DNA of 6,994 nucleotides from an uncultured Oscillospiraceae bacterium (GCA_934457235.1 CAKSHT010000115.1:1-6994), one strand, 5' to 3'. Counted from the first letter of the stretch, positions 1 through 5,757 are shown. The notes: generated by a model not told the origin, from the letters alone. Program-made: numbers and translations.

Positions 1-12
1 TGCGCAGTCAGA

Positions 13-89
13 TTTTTCGTCAGATTGTACAATGAGGACGACGCAAGGCTGACGCCTTGCTAGGACGAATTGTGCAATCTGACGGAAAA
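13..89. repeat. Imperfect palindromic intergenic repeat (nested hairpin)
   Basis: Seen: the outer arms 18-33 and 69-84 are inverted repeats matching at 15 of 16 positions (the exception is a G-T wobble), extended by the T-run 13-17 against 85-89. Inside lies a perfect 7-bp hairpin, GCAAGGC (43-49) with loop TGAC and GCCTTGC (54-60). The inner hairpin is flanked on both sides by the direct repeat AGGACGA (36-42 and 62-68), which does not pair. The block lies 54 nt beyond the stop codon of the minus-strand membrane protein gene. There is no T-run suited to termination of that gene, so a dispersed palindromic repeat or the remnant of a small mobile element is more likely than a simple terminator. 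Its left context is cut by the window edge, so its true boundaries are unknown. Bases 90-143 hold nothing I can identify. Confidence 0.6.
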
Positions 90-143
90 GATGCAAGCAA
101 GACACGTGCAAAATCCAATAAATGGTCTTTGTGCGGTGTTGCC

Positions 144-560
144 TTAAGCCTTTTTCCTGGCGGTACGGTTGATGACGAGGAAAGCCAGCGTAACGCATGC
201 AGTCCCTATAACTATCATCAGCGGGAAGAAGCGGAATTCCACCCCGTGATAATTGTACGAGGGATTGTGGCTGTAATTGCAGCTCAGGCTTATCCCGGCG
301 GATACCGCAGTTATAACCGCGACCGCGTTTACAGGGAGAATGGAACAGAGCAGGTACTTTTTGAATCCCGCGCCGCGCCGAAGCTCCGCCCAGCGCTGCA
401 TTCTGCTCATCAGTGCGCCGATGCCTGCCGTACAGAGGAACCACGCCACAGCGAAAACCGGGTTTATCCACACAAAGGTGAACATCGCAAATAACCACAG
501 AACAGCTTGCAGAATAAGATTGACGAATGCGTCAAATACGTAAGTTCTGGCTGATCTCAT
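144..560 (-). CDS. Small four-helix membrane protein of unknown function
   Basis: A 138-residue protein that I do not recognise. It reads as four hydrophobic segments, roughly residues 10-30, 33-52, 68-92 and 112-131, with a basic stretch between helices 2 and 3 (RMQRWAELRRG, 53-63), a polar Asn/Tyr/His-rich loop before helix 4 (95-107) and a basic C-terminus ending RTARKKA. This suggests a polytopic inner-membrane protein. The start chosen is the ATG at 558-560, because a clear GGGAGGTG site (567-574 on the plus strand) precedes it with a normal gap. The frame stays open a few codons further to a GTG, but that codon overlaps the ribosome binding site. The gene stands alone: it has its own promoter-like sequence, and a MITE-like element separates it from the operon to its right. 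No catalytic motif is visible. It could be a small transporter subunit or an immunity-type membrane protein, but nothing here decides. Confidence 0.72.
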   Translation of the reverse strand: MRSARTYVFDAFVNLILQAVLWLFAMFTFVWINPVFAVAWFLCTAGIGALMSRMQRWAELRRGAGFKKYLLCSILPVNAVAVITAVSAGISLSCNYSHNPSYNYHGVEFRFFPLMIVIGTACVTLAFLVINRTARKKA

Positions 561-568
561 AAAAAACA

Positions 569-612
569 CCTCCCGTTCGTGTTACAATAATGATAACACA
601 CGGAACGGGAGG
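569..612 (-). promoter_or_regulatory. Inverted repeat pairing with the ribosome binding site of the small membrane protein
   Basis: Seen: CCTCCCGTTC (569-578) is a perfect 10-bp complement of GAACGGGAGG (603-612), and GTGTTA (579-584) pairs with TAACAC (594-599). A 3-nt bulge (600-602) and a 9-nt loop remain. In the minus-strand transcript the right-hand copy of the stem is the GGGAGG of the ribosome binding site, so a leader containing both arms would hide the site. A promoter-like pair (590-618) places the likely start of transcription in the loop, in which case only one arm is transcribed and the palindrome would act as a DNA operator. Either reading suggests control of this gene. Confidence 0.5.
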
Positions 613-618
613 CGTCAA
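590..618 (-). promoter_or_regulatory. Probable sigma-A promoter of the small membrane protein gene
   Basis: On the minus strand a TTGACG -35 element (613-618) is followed by exactly 17 nt and a TATCAT -10 element (590-595). Transcription would start near 580-584, leaving a leader of about 20-25 nt with the GGGAGG site. The 17-nt spacer is almost the whole distal arm of the inverted repeat at 569-612, so a protein binding that palindrome would block the promoter. The -10 departs from TATAAT at two positions, so this is a moderate call from motif and spacing only. Confidence 0.5.
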
Positions 619-628
619 CCTGTTTATT

Positions 629-798
629 ACATGGTAACCTCTAAAAACCGGGACACGAGCAGATTTCGTACATGACTTATATCAGATGCTAGGCGTCAAA
701 CCGCAGTAATACTGTATGTATTTCAAGGTTTGACAACGAAGCAGATGATATAAGTCATAGAAATCTGCCGTGAAGGAGGTTTTTAGAGGTTACCACAT
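629..798. mobile_element. MITE-like hairpin element with 17-bp perfect terminal inverted repeats
   Basis: Seen: GGTAACCTCTAAAAACC (633-649) is the exact reverse complement of 778-794. Further perfect inverted pairs continue inward: CACG/CGTG (654-657 with 769-772), 9 bp (659-667 with 760-768), 13 bp (672-684 with 746-758) and 8 bp around a 24-nt centre (695-702 with 727-734). The element is 162 bp and is flanked on both sides by ACAT (629-632 and 795-798), a candidate 4-bp target duplication. It has no coding capacity. Known family features (short, non-coding, terminal inverted repeats, duplicated target, full-length foldback) fit a miniature inverted-repeat transposable element mobilised in trans. 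I cannot name the parent transposase family. It sits between the end of the CPBP protease gene and the promoter of the small membrane protein. Confidence 0.75.
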
Positions 799-808
799 AT
801 TTGTATAC

Positions 809-840
809 ATGCACAATATGCCAGGCGGCATTCTGTGCAT
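809..840 (-). terminator. Stem-loop at the 3' end of the tsaD operon (weak terminator)
   Basis: ATGCACA (809-815) pairs with TGTGCAT (834-840) and ATGCC (818-822) with GGCAT (827-831), across a 2x2 internal loop and a 4-nt terminal loop. In the minus-strand transcript it follows directly on, and shares a base with, the TAA stop of the CPBP gene. The downstream sequence is AT-rich (GTATACAAATATG) but has no true U-run, so this may be a weak terminator or a 3'-end stabilising stem. Confidence 0.4.
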
Positions 841-1895
841 TATAACTGCCCGCTGAGCAGCCTGTAGATGAAGGTCGGAACGAAACCGAACGTGAACGTA
901 TCCGCGGCGAGGATCAGTCCGGCTATCACGGTGAAGCGGGACAGGAAGATACCCCAGCGCTTTCCGGCGGGGAAGTCCCATGCCTTGGGTACCTTGTAGC
1001 GGCGTATCTTGCGCAGCTTGGCGATAGCCATGAACACGCCGACTATCATCAGCATTACAATGATGAAGCAGAACACCAGGTAGCACACGACCATCGGCGT
1101 TTTCTCGGTGGTTTTTCCGAGCAGGTAGTCGCCGACGTCGTCGAACGTGATGAACAGCAGCATAAGCCCGGAAATTCCGTTGAACATCGCGTGCATTATC
1201 GTAGTCGTTATTACGGACTGCGTGGAAACCGCGATGTATCCAAGGCAGATACCGAGTACGGCGGCGTAGAAGAACTGGTTGAAATTCGCGTGGGTCAGTC
1301 CGAACAGAAGCCCGGAAATCAGTATCGCGAAGCCGTTTCCGTAGGGCCGCAGGGACTCCATGACAACTCCGCGGAACCAGAATTCCTCGAACAGCGGCGC
1401 TATCACCACCAGCTGGATCAGCAGGACTAGCGCGCAGAACATGTTGTCCGGCTTCAGCTCGTTTACGGTGTTGAACGACTTGTACAGGTCGGTGTCCTCA
1501 AACAGCTTTGAAACCAGCATGGTCAGCATGTTCGTCATGATGGAAAGCCCGTACAGCGCCGGGAACATTCCCATCGCGCTGCTGAAATATTTCGGCCTGC
1601 GGTAGACCTTGCCGCACATTCCCGGCGGCTTCAGAAGCATTGCCGTGCAGGTCAGCGGGATTATGTAGAGGAACAGGAAGCTGAATATCGTCTGAAATAA
1701 ATATGACATATTCGCGCTCATTCCGTCGAAAAGCCCGCCGTTCACCATCAGCGACAGCAGTATGCTTTCAGTTCCGCGGGATACGAATATTATGACAAGC
1801 ATTATACCGAGCTTAAGGCAGACGCTCTTAAAGCCCGGAAGCTTCTCGTCGGGCGCTGCGGGCTGCGGCAGTGTCCCTGTCAGATTCTCGTCCAT
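840..1895 (-). CDS. CPBP family intramembrane glutamic endopeptidase (CAAX protease / Abi-like)
   Basis: A 351-residue polytopic membrane protein carrying the conserved motifs of the CPBP/Rce1 family: EEFWFR (E170, E171, R175; pattern EExxxR), FGLTHANFN (F198, H202, N206) and HAMFN (H235, N239). The Glu and His residues are the catalytic centre of intramembrane proteases related to eukaryotic Rce1. Hydrophobic segments lie near 27-50, 65-88, 106-130, 152-168, 188-200, 205-222 and 228-250, with two more (about 266-293 and 314-343) in a C-terminal extension beyond the core. The N-terminus is polar and Pro-rich (1-25). The ATG at 1895 has an AAAGGAG site 5 nt upstream. It is the last gene of the tsaD cluster, 22 nt after the kinase stop. 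Bacterial members act in bacteriocin self-immunity, peptide maturation or membrane-protein turnover; the substrate cannot be read from the sequence. The family call is firm, the role open. Confidence 0.93.
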   Translation of the reverse strand: MDENLTGTLPQPAAPDEKLPGFKSVCLKLGIMLVIIFVSRGTESILLSLMVNGGLFDGMSANMSYLFQTIFSFLFLYIIPLTCTAMLLKPPGMCGKVYRRPKYFSSAMGMFPALYGLSIMTNMLTMLVSKLFEDTDLYKSFNTVNELKPDNMFCALVLLIQLVVIAPLFEEFWFRGVVMESLRPYGNGFAILISGLLFGLTHANFNQFFYAAVLGICLGYIAVSTQSVITTTIMHAMFNGISGLMLLFITFDDVGDYLLGKTTEKTPMVVCYLVFCFIIVMLMIVGVFMAIAKLRKIRRYKVPKAWDFPAGKRWGIFLSRFTVIAGLILAADTFTFGFVPTFIYRLLSGQL

Positions 1896-1917
1896 AGGTG
1901 CTCCTTTCGAATGGCGG

Positions 1918-2430
1918 TTACTTTCCGGCTATCAGGGCGTGCTCGCCGCATATCTCCCCGACTATCTCCTCGATGGATTTCCCGGCGCAGTCAACGGTGA
2001 TGTCCGCGTACTCCTCGTACAGCCTGCGGCGGCGCCGGAACACGTCCTCGATGGAATCACCCGGACGCATGGCGATACCGCGGGTCTTGATGTTGTGCAG
2101 GCGCTTTTCCACCTGCTCCACCGGCAGCGAGAGGTAATAAACATATCCGCGCTCCTTGAGATAGAGCATTGCGCTGCGGGAGTACACCGCGCTTCCTCCG
2201 GTGGCGATAACGCAGCCGCCGCTTTCCTCGACGGACATTATGGCGCGCTCCTCCTCGATGCAGAACCAGTCAAGTCCTTTCTGGTCGATTATCTGCTGGA
2301 GAAGCATTCCGGTGCGGTTCTGTATCGTGATGTCAGTGTCGATGAAGCGGAATCCCATTGCCTTTGCCAGCAGAACTCCGATGGTGGATTTTCCGCAGCC
2401 GGGCATTCCGATAAGTACTATATTTTTCAT
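1918..2430 (-). CDS. Shikimate kinase family protein (AroK-like P-loop kinase)
   Basis: A 170-residue P-loop kinase of the shikimate kinase type (COG0703-like fold and length). Seen: Walker A GMPGCGKST (8-16), substrate-side DTD (31-33), ATGGS (76-80), lid-region R122-P123 and the C-terminal RRRRLYEEYAD segment (133-143) that supplies a second substrate-binding Arg. True AroK phosphorylates shikimate at O3 in chorismate synthesis. Two pocket positions differ from that family: the Arg of the FRxxE motif is replaced (F57, C58, E61), and the GGG loop reads GGS. A related Clostridia subgroup also lacks that Arg, from memory, so the substrate may not be shikimate. The ATG at 2430 is preferred over an upstream in-frame start at 2448 because GGAGG lies 6 nt before it, while the longer start would overlap the end of tsaD. 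It is the third gene of the cluster, 14 nt after tsaD; no other aro gene is in the window. Confidence 0.85.
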   Translation of the reverse strand: MKNIVLIGMPGCGKSTIGVLLAKAMGFRFIDTDITIQNRTGMLLQQIIDQKGLDWFCIEEERAIMSVEESGGCVIATGGSAVYSRSAMLYLKERGYVYYLSLPVEQVEKRLHNIKTRGIAMRPGDSIEDVFRRRRRLYEEYADITVDCAGKSIEEIVGEICGEHALIAGK

Positions 2431-2444
2431 GATGTTCCTCCGCG

Positions 2445-3458
2445 TCACCAGGTCACTTTGTCAAGGCGCATGGTCGCAACGGCGTTGAGGTCAGTGCCTG
2501 CGACGTGCCCCGCCTGGTACTCGTAATAAGCCTGGCAGCCTATCATTGCAGCGTTGTCGCCGCAGAGAGCTATCGGCGGGTAATAGACTTTCATGCCGTT
2601 GTAGTCCGCGCGCTGCTGGAGCATATTGCGCAGCCCGGAGTTTGCGGCGACTCCTCCGGCGAGCGCCAGCGTCTTGTATCCGCTTTCCTTGGCGGCGGAG
2701 ATGAACTTCTGTGTGAGGATATCCGCAACGGTGTACTGGAAGCACGCCGCAAGGCTGTTCACGTCTATCTCCTCGCCTTTCTGCCTGGCGTTGTGGATAA
2801 GGTTTATCACCGCGGTCTTTAATCCGGAGAAGCTGAAATCATAGGGATTTGCGGTGTGCGGGTGCGGGAGCTGGTACTTTTTGCGGTCGCCGGTCTGTGC
2901 CGCCTTGTCTATATGCACTCCGCCGGGATAGGGGTAGCCCATTGCGCGGGCGGCTTTGTCAAAGGCTTCTCCGGCGGCGTCGTCCACGGTCTGACCGATG
3001 GTTTCGAACTCCGTCCAGCTGTTCACGCGGACTATATGGCTGTGGCTTCCGGAAGCCACCAGGCACAGGTAGGGCGGCTCCAGCTCCGGGTGCGCCAGGT
3101 AATTCGCGGCGATATGCCCGCGTATGTGGTGCACCGGTATCAGCGGCTTGTTCAGCGCCAGCGCCAGACCTTTCGCGAAGTTCACACCGACAAGCAGCGC
3201 ACCGATAAGTCCCGGCGCGAAGCTGACCGCGATCGCGTCAACGTCCTGAGCTTTCATGCCCGCCTTGTCGAGAGCCTCCCGGACTACGCCGACTATGCTC
3301 TCGCAGTGGCGGCGGCTGGCTATTTCGGGCACGACGCCGCCGTATAGCTTGTGCTCCTCTATCTGTGTTGCGACGACTGACGAGATTATCTCGCGTCCGT
3401 CGCGTATAACTGCGGCTGCGGTTTCATCACAGCTGCTCTCTATCGCTAGGATATCCAT
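2445..3458 (-). CDS. tsaD: tRNA N6-adenosine threonylcarbamoyltransferase TsaD
   Basis: A 337-residue protein of full family length. Seen: the N-terminal ESSCDETA (7-14), the GGVVPEIASRRH segment (40-51), metal ligands H111 and H115 in HHIRGH, D301 in CGDNAAMI (299-306), and the nucleotide-binding LALAGGVAAN stretch (264-273). TsaD (Gcp/Kae1/YgjD), together with TsaB and TsaE, transfers the threonylcarbamoyl group made by TsaC/TsaC2 to A37 of ANN-decoding tRNAs; it is cytoplasmic and normally essential. The usual SGGHT motif reads SGSHS (136-140), a small deviation in the active-site region. The ATG at 3458 has an AGAAGG-like site about 9 nt upstream. It is the second gene of the cluster, 30 nt after the DUF6062-type gene. 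Its tsaB and tsaE partners are not in the window. Confidence 0.97.
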   Translation of the reverse strand: MDILAIESSCDETAAAVIRDGREIISSVVATQIEEHKLYGGVVPEIASRRHCESIVGVVREALDKAGMKAQDVDAIAVSFAPGLIGALLVGVNFAKGLALALNKPLIPVHHIRGHIAANYLAHPELEPPYLCLVASGSHSHIVRVNSWTEFETIGQTVDDAAGEAFDKAARAMGYPYPGGVHIDKAAQTGDRKKYQLPHPHTANPYDFSFSGLKTAVINLIHNARQKGEEIDVNSLAACFQYTVADILTQKFISAAKESGYKTLALAGGVAANSGLRNMLQQRADYNGMKVYYPPIALCGDNAAMIGCQAYYEYQAGHVAGTDLNAVATMRLDKVTW

Positions 3459-3488
3459 TTATCTGACCTTCTTTGTTCTGTATTTCTG

Positions 3489-4193
3489 TTACTTGACGTC
3501 CGGCTTGCGGGAGGTGAGAAATTCCACGGCGCGCTCTATCGAGCTTCTGACGTGCTCCATTTCCTCGCTGTGCAGCTTTCCGGCGTTGCGGTAGTCGAAG
3601 CTGTTGCAGAAGTCGTTGACGTCGCTGTTCAGCTCCTTTATGTAGTTCTCGACGAGCCGGTCGGTCGCCTCGATGAACGGCTTCTGGTCGGGCTTCGCAA
3701 GCTTGCTCTGCACGTGTGACATCAGCAGGTTATAATGCGGAATGCAGATGTACTTCTGCGAATTGTACAGGCTGCGGAATTTCGCGTCGTCACGGAACAT
3801 TGTGAAAACGGTGTCCAGCATGTGCTCAACGCCCCAGTCAACCTTGCTGCATACGAAGCAGGTGTTTTCTATCTCGCTGCACTTCTTCGCCTTTGCGCCC
3901 TTTGTGAAGAATATGCTCTTGTTTTCAAAGATCTGACCGCGCAGGGTGCCGAGATATGTGTTGAGCATAAGTCCAAGGGAAAGGCGGTTGTTCTGCTTCA
4001 GCAGGCTGTTGAAGTGCGTGTGGCAGAAGCCAAGGCGGTTTGTTTCCATGCGTACGTCCGGCTCCATCATCGCCGCGCCCATTATGTATTCGCTGATGTG
4101 CTGCTCCACGGTGTTTCTCATGGCGCAGATCGGACAGCCCTCCCGCGGCTCGAACACTTCGTTTATCGGTATCGTCAGAATACTTTCTCTCAT
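3489..4193 (-). CDS. DUF6062 family protein, cysteine/histidine-rich, probable metal binding
   Basis: A 234-residue soluble protein that I place, from memory of its N-terminal pattern (TIPINEVFE...CPICAMR, then MEPDVR and TNRLGFCHTHF), in DUF6062, a Firmicutes family of unknown function. It has two matching Cys/His sets: C20-x2-C23 with C57-H58-x-H60, and C112-x2-C115 with C150-x2-H153, which look like two zinc-type sites built by an internal duplication. C105 is an extra Cys. The C-terminal part (about 160-225) is Lys/Glu-rich and probably helical. The start chosen is the ATG at 4193, preceded by GGAAAGGAA; the frame is open about 19 codons further upstream, but that stretch has no good ribosome site and its translation (MRCFFSDFSPYARKRK) is not like the family. 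First gene of the tsaD cluster, divergent from the glycosylase gene. No enzymatic motif is seen. Confidence 0.85.
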   Translation of the reverse strand: MRESILTIPINEVFEPREGCPICAMRNTVEQHISEYIMGAAMMEPDVRMETNRLGFCHTHFNSLLKQNNRLSLGLMLNTYLGTLRGQIFENKSIFFTKGAKAKKCSEIENTCFVCSKVDWGVEHMLDTVFTMFRDDAKFRSLYNSQKYICIPHYNLLMSHVQSKLAKPDQKPFIEATDRLVENYIKELNSDVNDFCNSFDYRNAGKLHSEEMEHVRSSIERAVEFLTSRKPDVK

Positions 4194-4254
4194 TGTAATT
4201 CCTTTCCTTTTGCGTGCATAAGGTGAAAAGTCGCTGAAAAAACAGCGCATGGTC

Positions 4255-4283
4255 TTGAAATTATACTCCTATTGTATTATAAT
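4255..4283 (+). promoter_or_regulatory. Sigma-A promoter of the glycosylase/zinc-ribbon operon
   Basis: TTGAAA (4255-4260), a 17-nt spacer, then a perfect TATAAT (4278-4283). Transcription should start near 4290, leaving a leader of only about 17 nt with an AAGGGG site just before the glycosylase ATG. The spacer overlaps the candidate -10 of the divergent DUF6062-tsaD operon, so the two promoters probably compete for polymerase. Confidence 0.75.
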
Positions 4284-4291
4284 TAAGACAA
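4260..4291 (-). promoter_or_regulatory. Candidate divergent promoter of the DUF6062-tsaD operon
   Basis: On the minus strand a perfect TATAAT (4260-4265) lies about 67 nt before the DUF6062 start codon. The best -35 match, TTGTCT (4286-4291), is 20 nt away, longer than usual, so the -35 is doubtful. The inferred leader contains a small CGCTG/CAGCG hairpin (4232-4236 with 4243-4247) before the ribosome binding site. The promoter overlaps the plus-strand one face to face. Confidence 0.4.
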
Positions 4292-4306
4292 ATAATCAAG
4301 GGGTTT

Positions 4307-5128
4307 ATGAAAATTTTTATGGATCACATTATAAACAATGAAAATTTCGATATCCGCAGAACATTTCTCTGCGGGCAGTGCTTCCGCTGGAGCGAGGGCG
4401 AAAATGGTGAGTTTTCCGGAATCGCCGGCGGAAAACGCATAACTTTGTCGCAGGACGGCGGAAAGATCACTCTGCACGGCGTGCAGGCGCAGGATATCCC
4501 GTTCTGGGAGGACTATTTCGACCTCGGCGCGGATTACGCGCAGTACATAAAGACGCTCTCGGCGGACGAAACGCTGCGGCGCGCGTGTGGATTCTCCTCC
4601 GGCATACGGATACTGCGGCAGGAGCCGTTTGAAACGCTCATCAGCTTCATCATCAGCCAGAACAACAATATACCGCGTATCGCAGGGATAATCTCCAGGC
4701 TGTGCGAGGGCTTCGGAAGCCATATCGGAGGAGGTTACGCGTTCCCGACATTACAGCAGATGTCCGGCGTTACCCCGGAGGATCTCGCGCCGCTGCGGGC
4801 GGGATTCCGTGCGCGGTACATCTGCGACGCGGTGGACAAGGTAGGCTCCGGCGCGGTGGATTTCGCTGAGATCGACAGGCTGCCGCTGGCGGAAGCCAGG
4901 GAGCAGCTCAAGCTGATAACCGGCGTGGGCGACAAGGTGGCGGACTGTGTGCTGCTGTTCGCGTTCCATAAGCTGGACGCATTCCCCAGGGACGTGTGGG
5001 TAAAGCGCATCATGGCGCAGTATTATCCGGAGGGGCTTCCGGAGTGCACACGCGGCATAGAGGGCGTGGCGCAGCAGTATCTGTTCGACTATGTAAGAAA
5101 CAACAACGGACTGATGGTCACAAACTGA
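4307..5128 (+). CDS. OGG1-type 8-oxoguanine DNA glycosylase/AP lyase (HhH-GPD family)
   Basis: A 273-residue base-excision repair enzyme. Seen: the N-terminal OGG-type segment with CGQCFRW (22-28), then the HhH-GPD domain with ETLISFIISQNNNIPR (109-124), the helix-hairpin-helix ITGVGDKVADCV (204-215), catalytic Lys K210 and the catalytic Asp D229 in FPRDVW (226-231). The Lys/Asp pair marks a bifunctional glycosylase/lyase, as in OGG1 and the Clostridium OGG enzymes. The C-terminal four-Cys iron-sulphur motif of MutY/Nth is absent. It removes 8-oxoguanine opposite cytosine. The ATG at 4307 is used; the AAGGGG site is only 3 nt away, so the in-frame ATG at 4319 is possible, though 15 nt from that site. 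First gene of a two-gene operon with the zinc-ribbon gene 30 nt downstream. Databases may label it DNA-3-methyladenine glycosylase family; the CGQ-FRW and Lys/Asp pattern favours OGG. Confidence 0.92.
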   Translation: MKIFMDHIINNENFDIRRTFLCGQCFRWSEGENGEFSGIAGGKRITLSQDGGKITLHGVQAQDIPFWEDYFDLGADYAQYIKTLSADETLRRACGFSSGIRILRQEPFETLISFIISQNNNIPRIAGIISRLCEGFGSHIGGGYAFPTLQQMSGVTPEDLAPLRAGFRARYICDAVDKVGSGAVDFAEIDRLPLAEAREQLKLITGVGDKVADCVLLFAFHKLDAFPRDVWVKRIMAQYYPEGLPECTRGIEGVAQQYLFDYVRNNNGLMVTN

Positions 5129-5158
5129 CTGTCGTACATCGAAAGGAAGTAAACATAT

Positions 5159-5632
5159 ATGTTCTGCAATAAGTGTGGAAAGAAAATTGAGGACAACGCG
5201 CTGTTCTGTACGTTCTGCGGCGCGAGAATGGAGCAGCTCCCGCCGGAAGCGCAGAAAATCCCGGCGGATCAGGAAACCCCGGCGGAGAGCCGCGCAGAGG
5301 ATCGCGGCGCACCCGTGATGACGGAGGAGCGCCCGCAGGTGAGCGCCGCAAATACCTCTGCTCCGGCAGAAAATGCAGTTCCACAGGATAACTCAGTCAC
5401 TGGCGGAAATACGGAGCAGAATGCCGCTTCGTCCGTCCGGGAATCAGTTCCCGGCGCTTCGCAGAGGTGGAGCACGGAGGTCCCGATGAGCGGCGCTCCG
5501 CAGGCTCCGGGGAAGCCGGCCAAGCCGCGTAAGTACTACACCGGCGGTCAGCTGGCGCTGTGCCTGGTGACTACGGGCGTTATGGCGATGGCGGCGGGCG
5601 TGTTCGCAGCGCTGTATTTCTTCGGATTATAA
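5159..5632 (+). CDS. Zinc-ribbon domain protein with C-terminal transmembrane anchor
   Basis: A 157-residue protein in three parts. Residues 1-24 form a zinc ribbon with C3-x2-C6 and C17-x2-C20. Residues about 25-125 are a low-complexity Pro/Ala/Glu/Ser-rich linker, probably disordered. Residues about 131-156 (GGQLALCLVTTGVMAMAAG and on) are one hydrophobic helix ending two or three residues before the stop, so the protein should be tail-anchored with the ribbon in the cytoplasm. Start: ATG at 5159 with AAAGGAAG 9 nt upstream. It follows the glycosylase gene by 30 nt with no terminator between, so the two are probably co-transcribed. Its N-terminus (MFCxxCGKK) closely resembles the next gene at 6096. 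Function unknown; membrane-anchored zinc-ribbon proteins of this layout are common in Clostridia and often uncharacterised. Confidence 0.85.
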   Translation: MFCNKCGKKIEDNALFCTFCGARMEQLPPEAQKIPADQETPAESRAEDRGAPVMTEERPQVSAANTSAPAENAVPQDNSVTGGNTEQNAASSVRESVPGASQRWSTEVPMSGAPQAPGKPAKPRKYYTGGQLALCLVTTGVMAMAAGVFAALYFFGL

Positions 5633-5683
5633 GCGCCGAACCCCGCAGCTTTACAGTAAATGTAATGTAATCGAAACCACGAA

Positions 5684-5711
5684 AAATCCGGGATTTATTC
5701 CGGGTTTCAGT
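5684..5711 (+). terminator. Hairpin 1, weak terminator-like stem after the zinc-ribbon gene
   Basis: AAATCCGG (5684-5691) pairs with CCGGGTTT (5700-5707) with one G-T wobble and an 8-nt loop, about 50 nt after the stop. The following CAGTTTG is a poor U-tract, so termination here would be partial. Confidence 0.4.
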
Positions 5712-5729
5712 TTGTCGAAAAAACCGTTT

Positions 5730-5751
5730 ATGCCCGCGAAGCGGGCATTTT
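5730..5751 (+). terminator. Hairpin 2, compact GC-rich stem with short T-run
   Basis: ATGCCCGC (5730-5737), loop GAA, GCGGGCAT (5741-5748): eight perfect pairs, followed by TTT to give a four-T run (5748-5751). It has the shape of an intrinsic terminator with a short U-tract. Confidence 0.55.
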
Positions 5752-5757
5752 GAATCC

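Noticed and set aside
840..1895. CPBP protease considered as part of a phage-defence or bacteriocin-immunity system
   Set aside because: No bacteriocin, toxin or defence partner gene is visible. The gene sits at the end of a housekeeping cluster, so only the general family role can be stated.
1762..2526. A 254-codon plus-strand open frame
   Set aside because: It lies opposite the kinase gene, which has clear motifs and a ribosome site. It has no start signal of its own, and its translation is low-complexity antisense of a GC-rich gene.
2856..3347. A 163-codon plus-strand open frame inside tsaD
   Set aside because: tsaD is certain on the other strand. The frame arises from codon bias.
3735..4226. 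A 163-codon plus-strand open frame
   Set aside because: Antisense to the DUF6062-type gene; no ribosome site and no recognisable domain.
4201..4306. Intergenic region considered as a riboswitch
   Set aside because: It is short, with only a 5-bp hairpin and two promoter-like elements; no conserved aptamer pattern is seen.
4283..4723. A minus-strand open frame over the glycosylase promoter and 5' half
   Set aside because: Overlaps a well-supported gene and its promoter, with no ribosome site.
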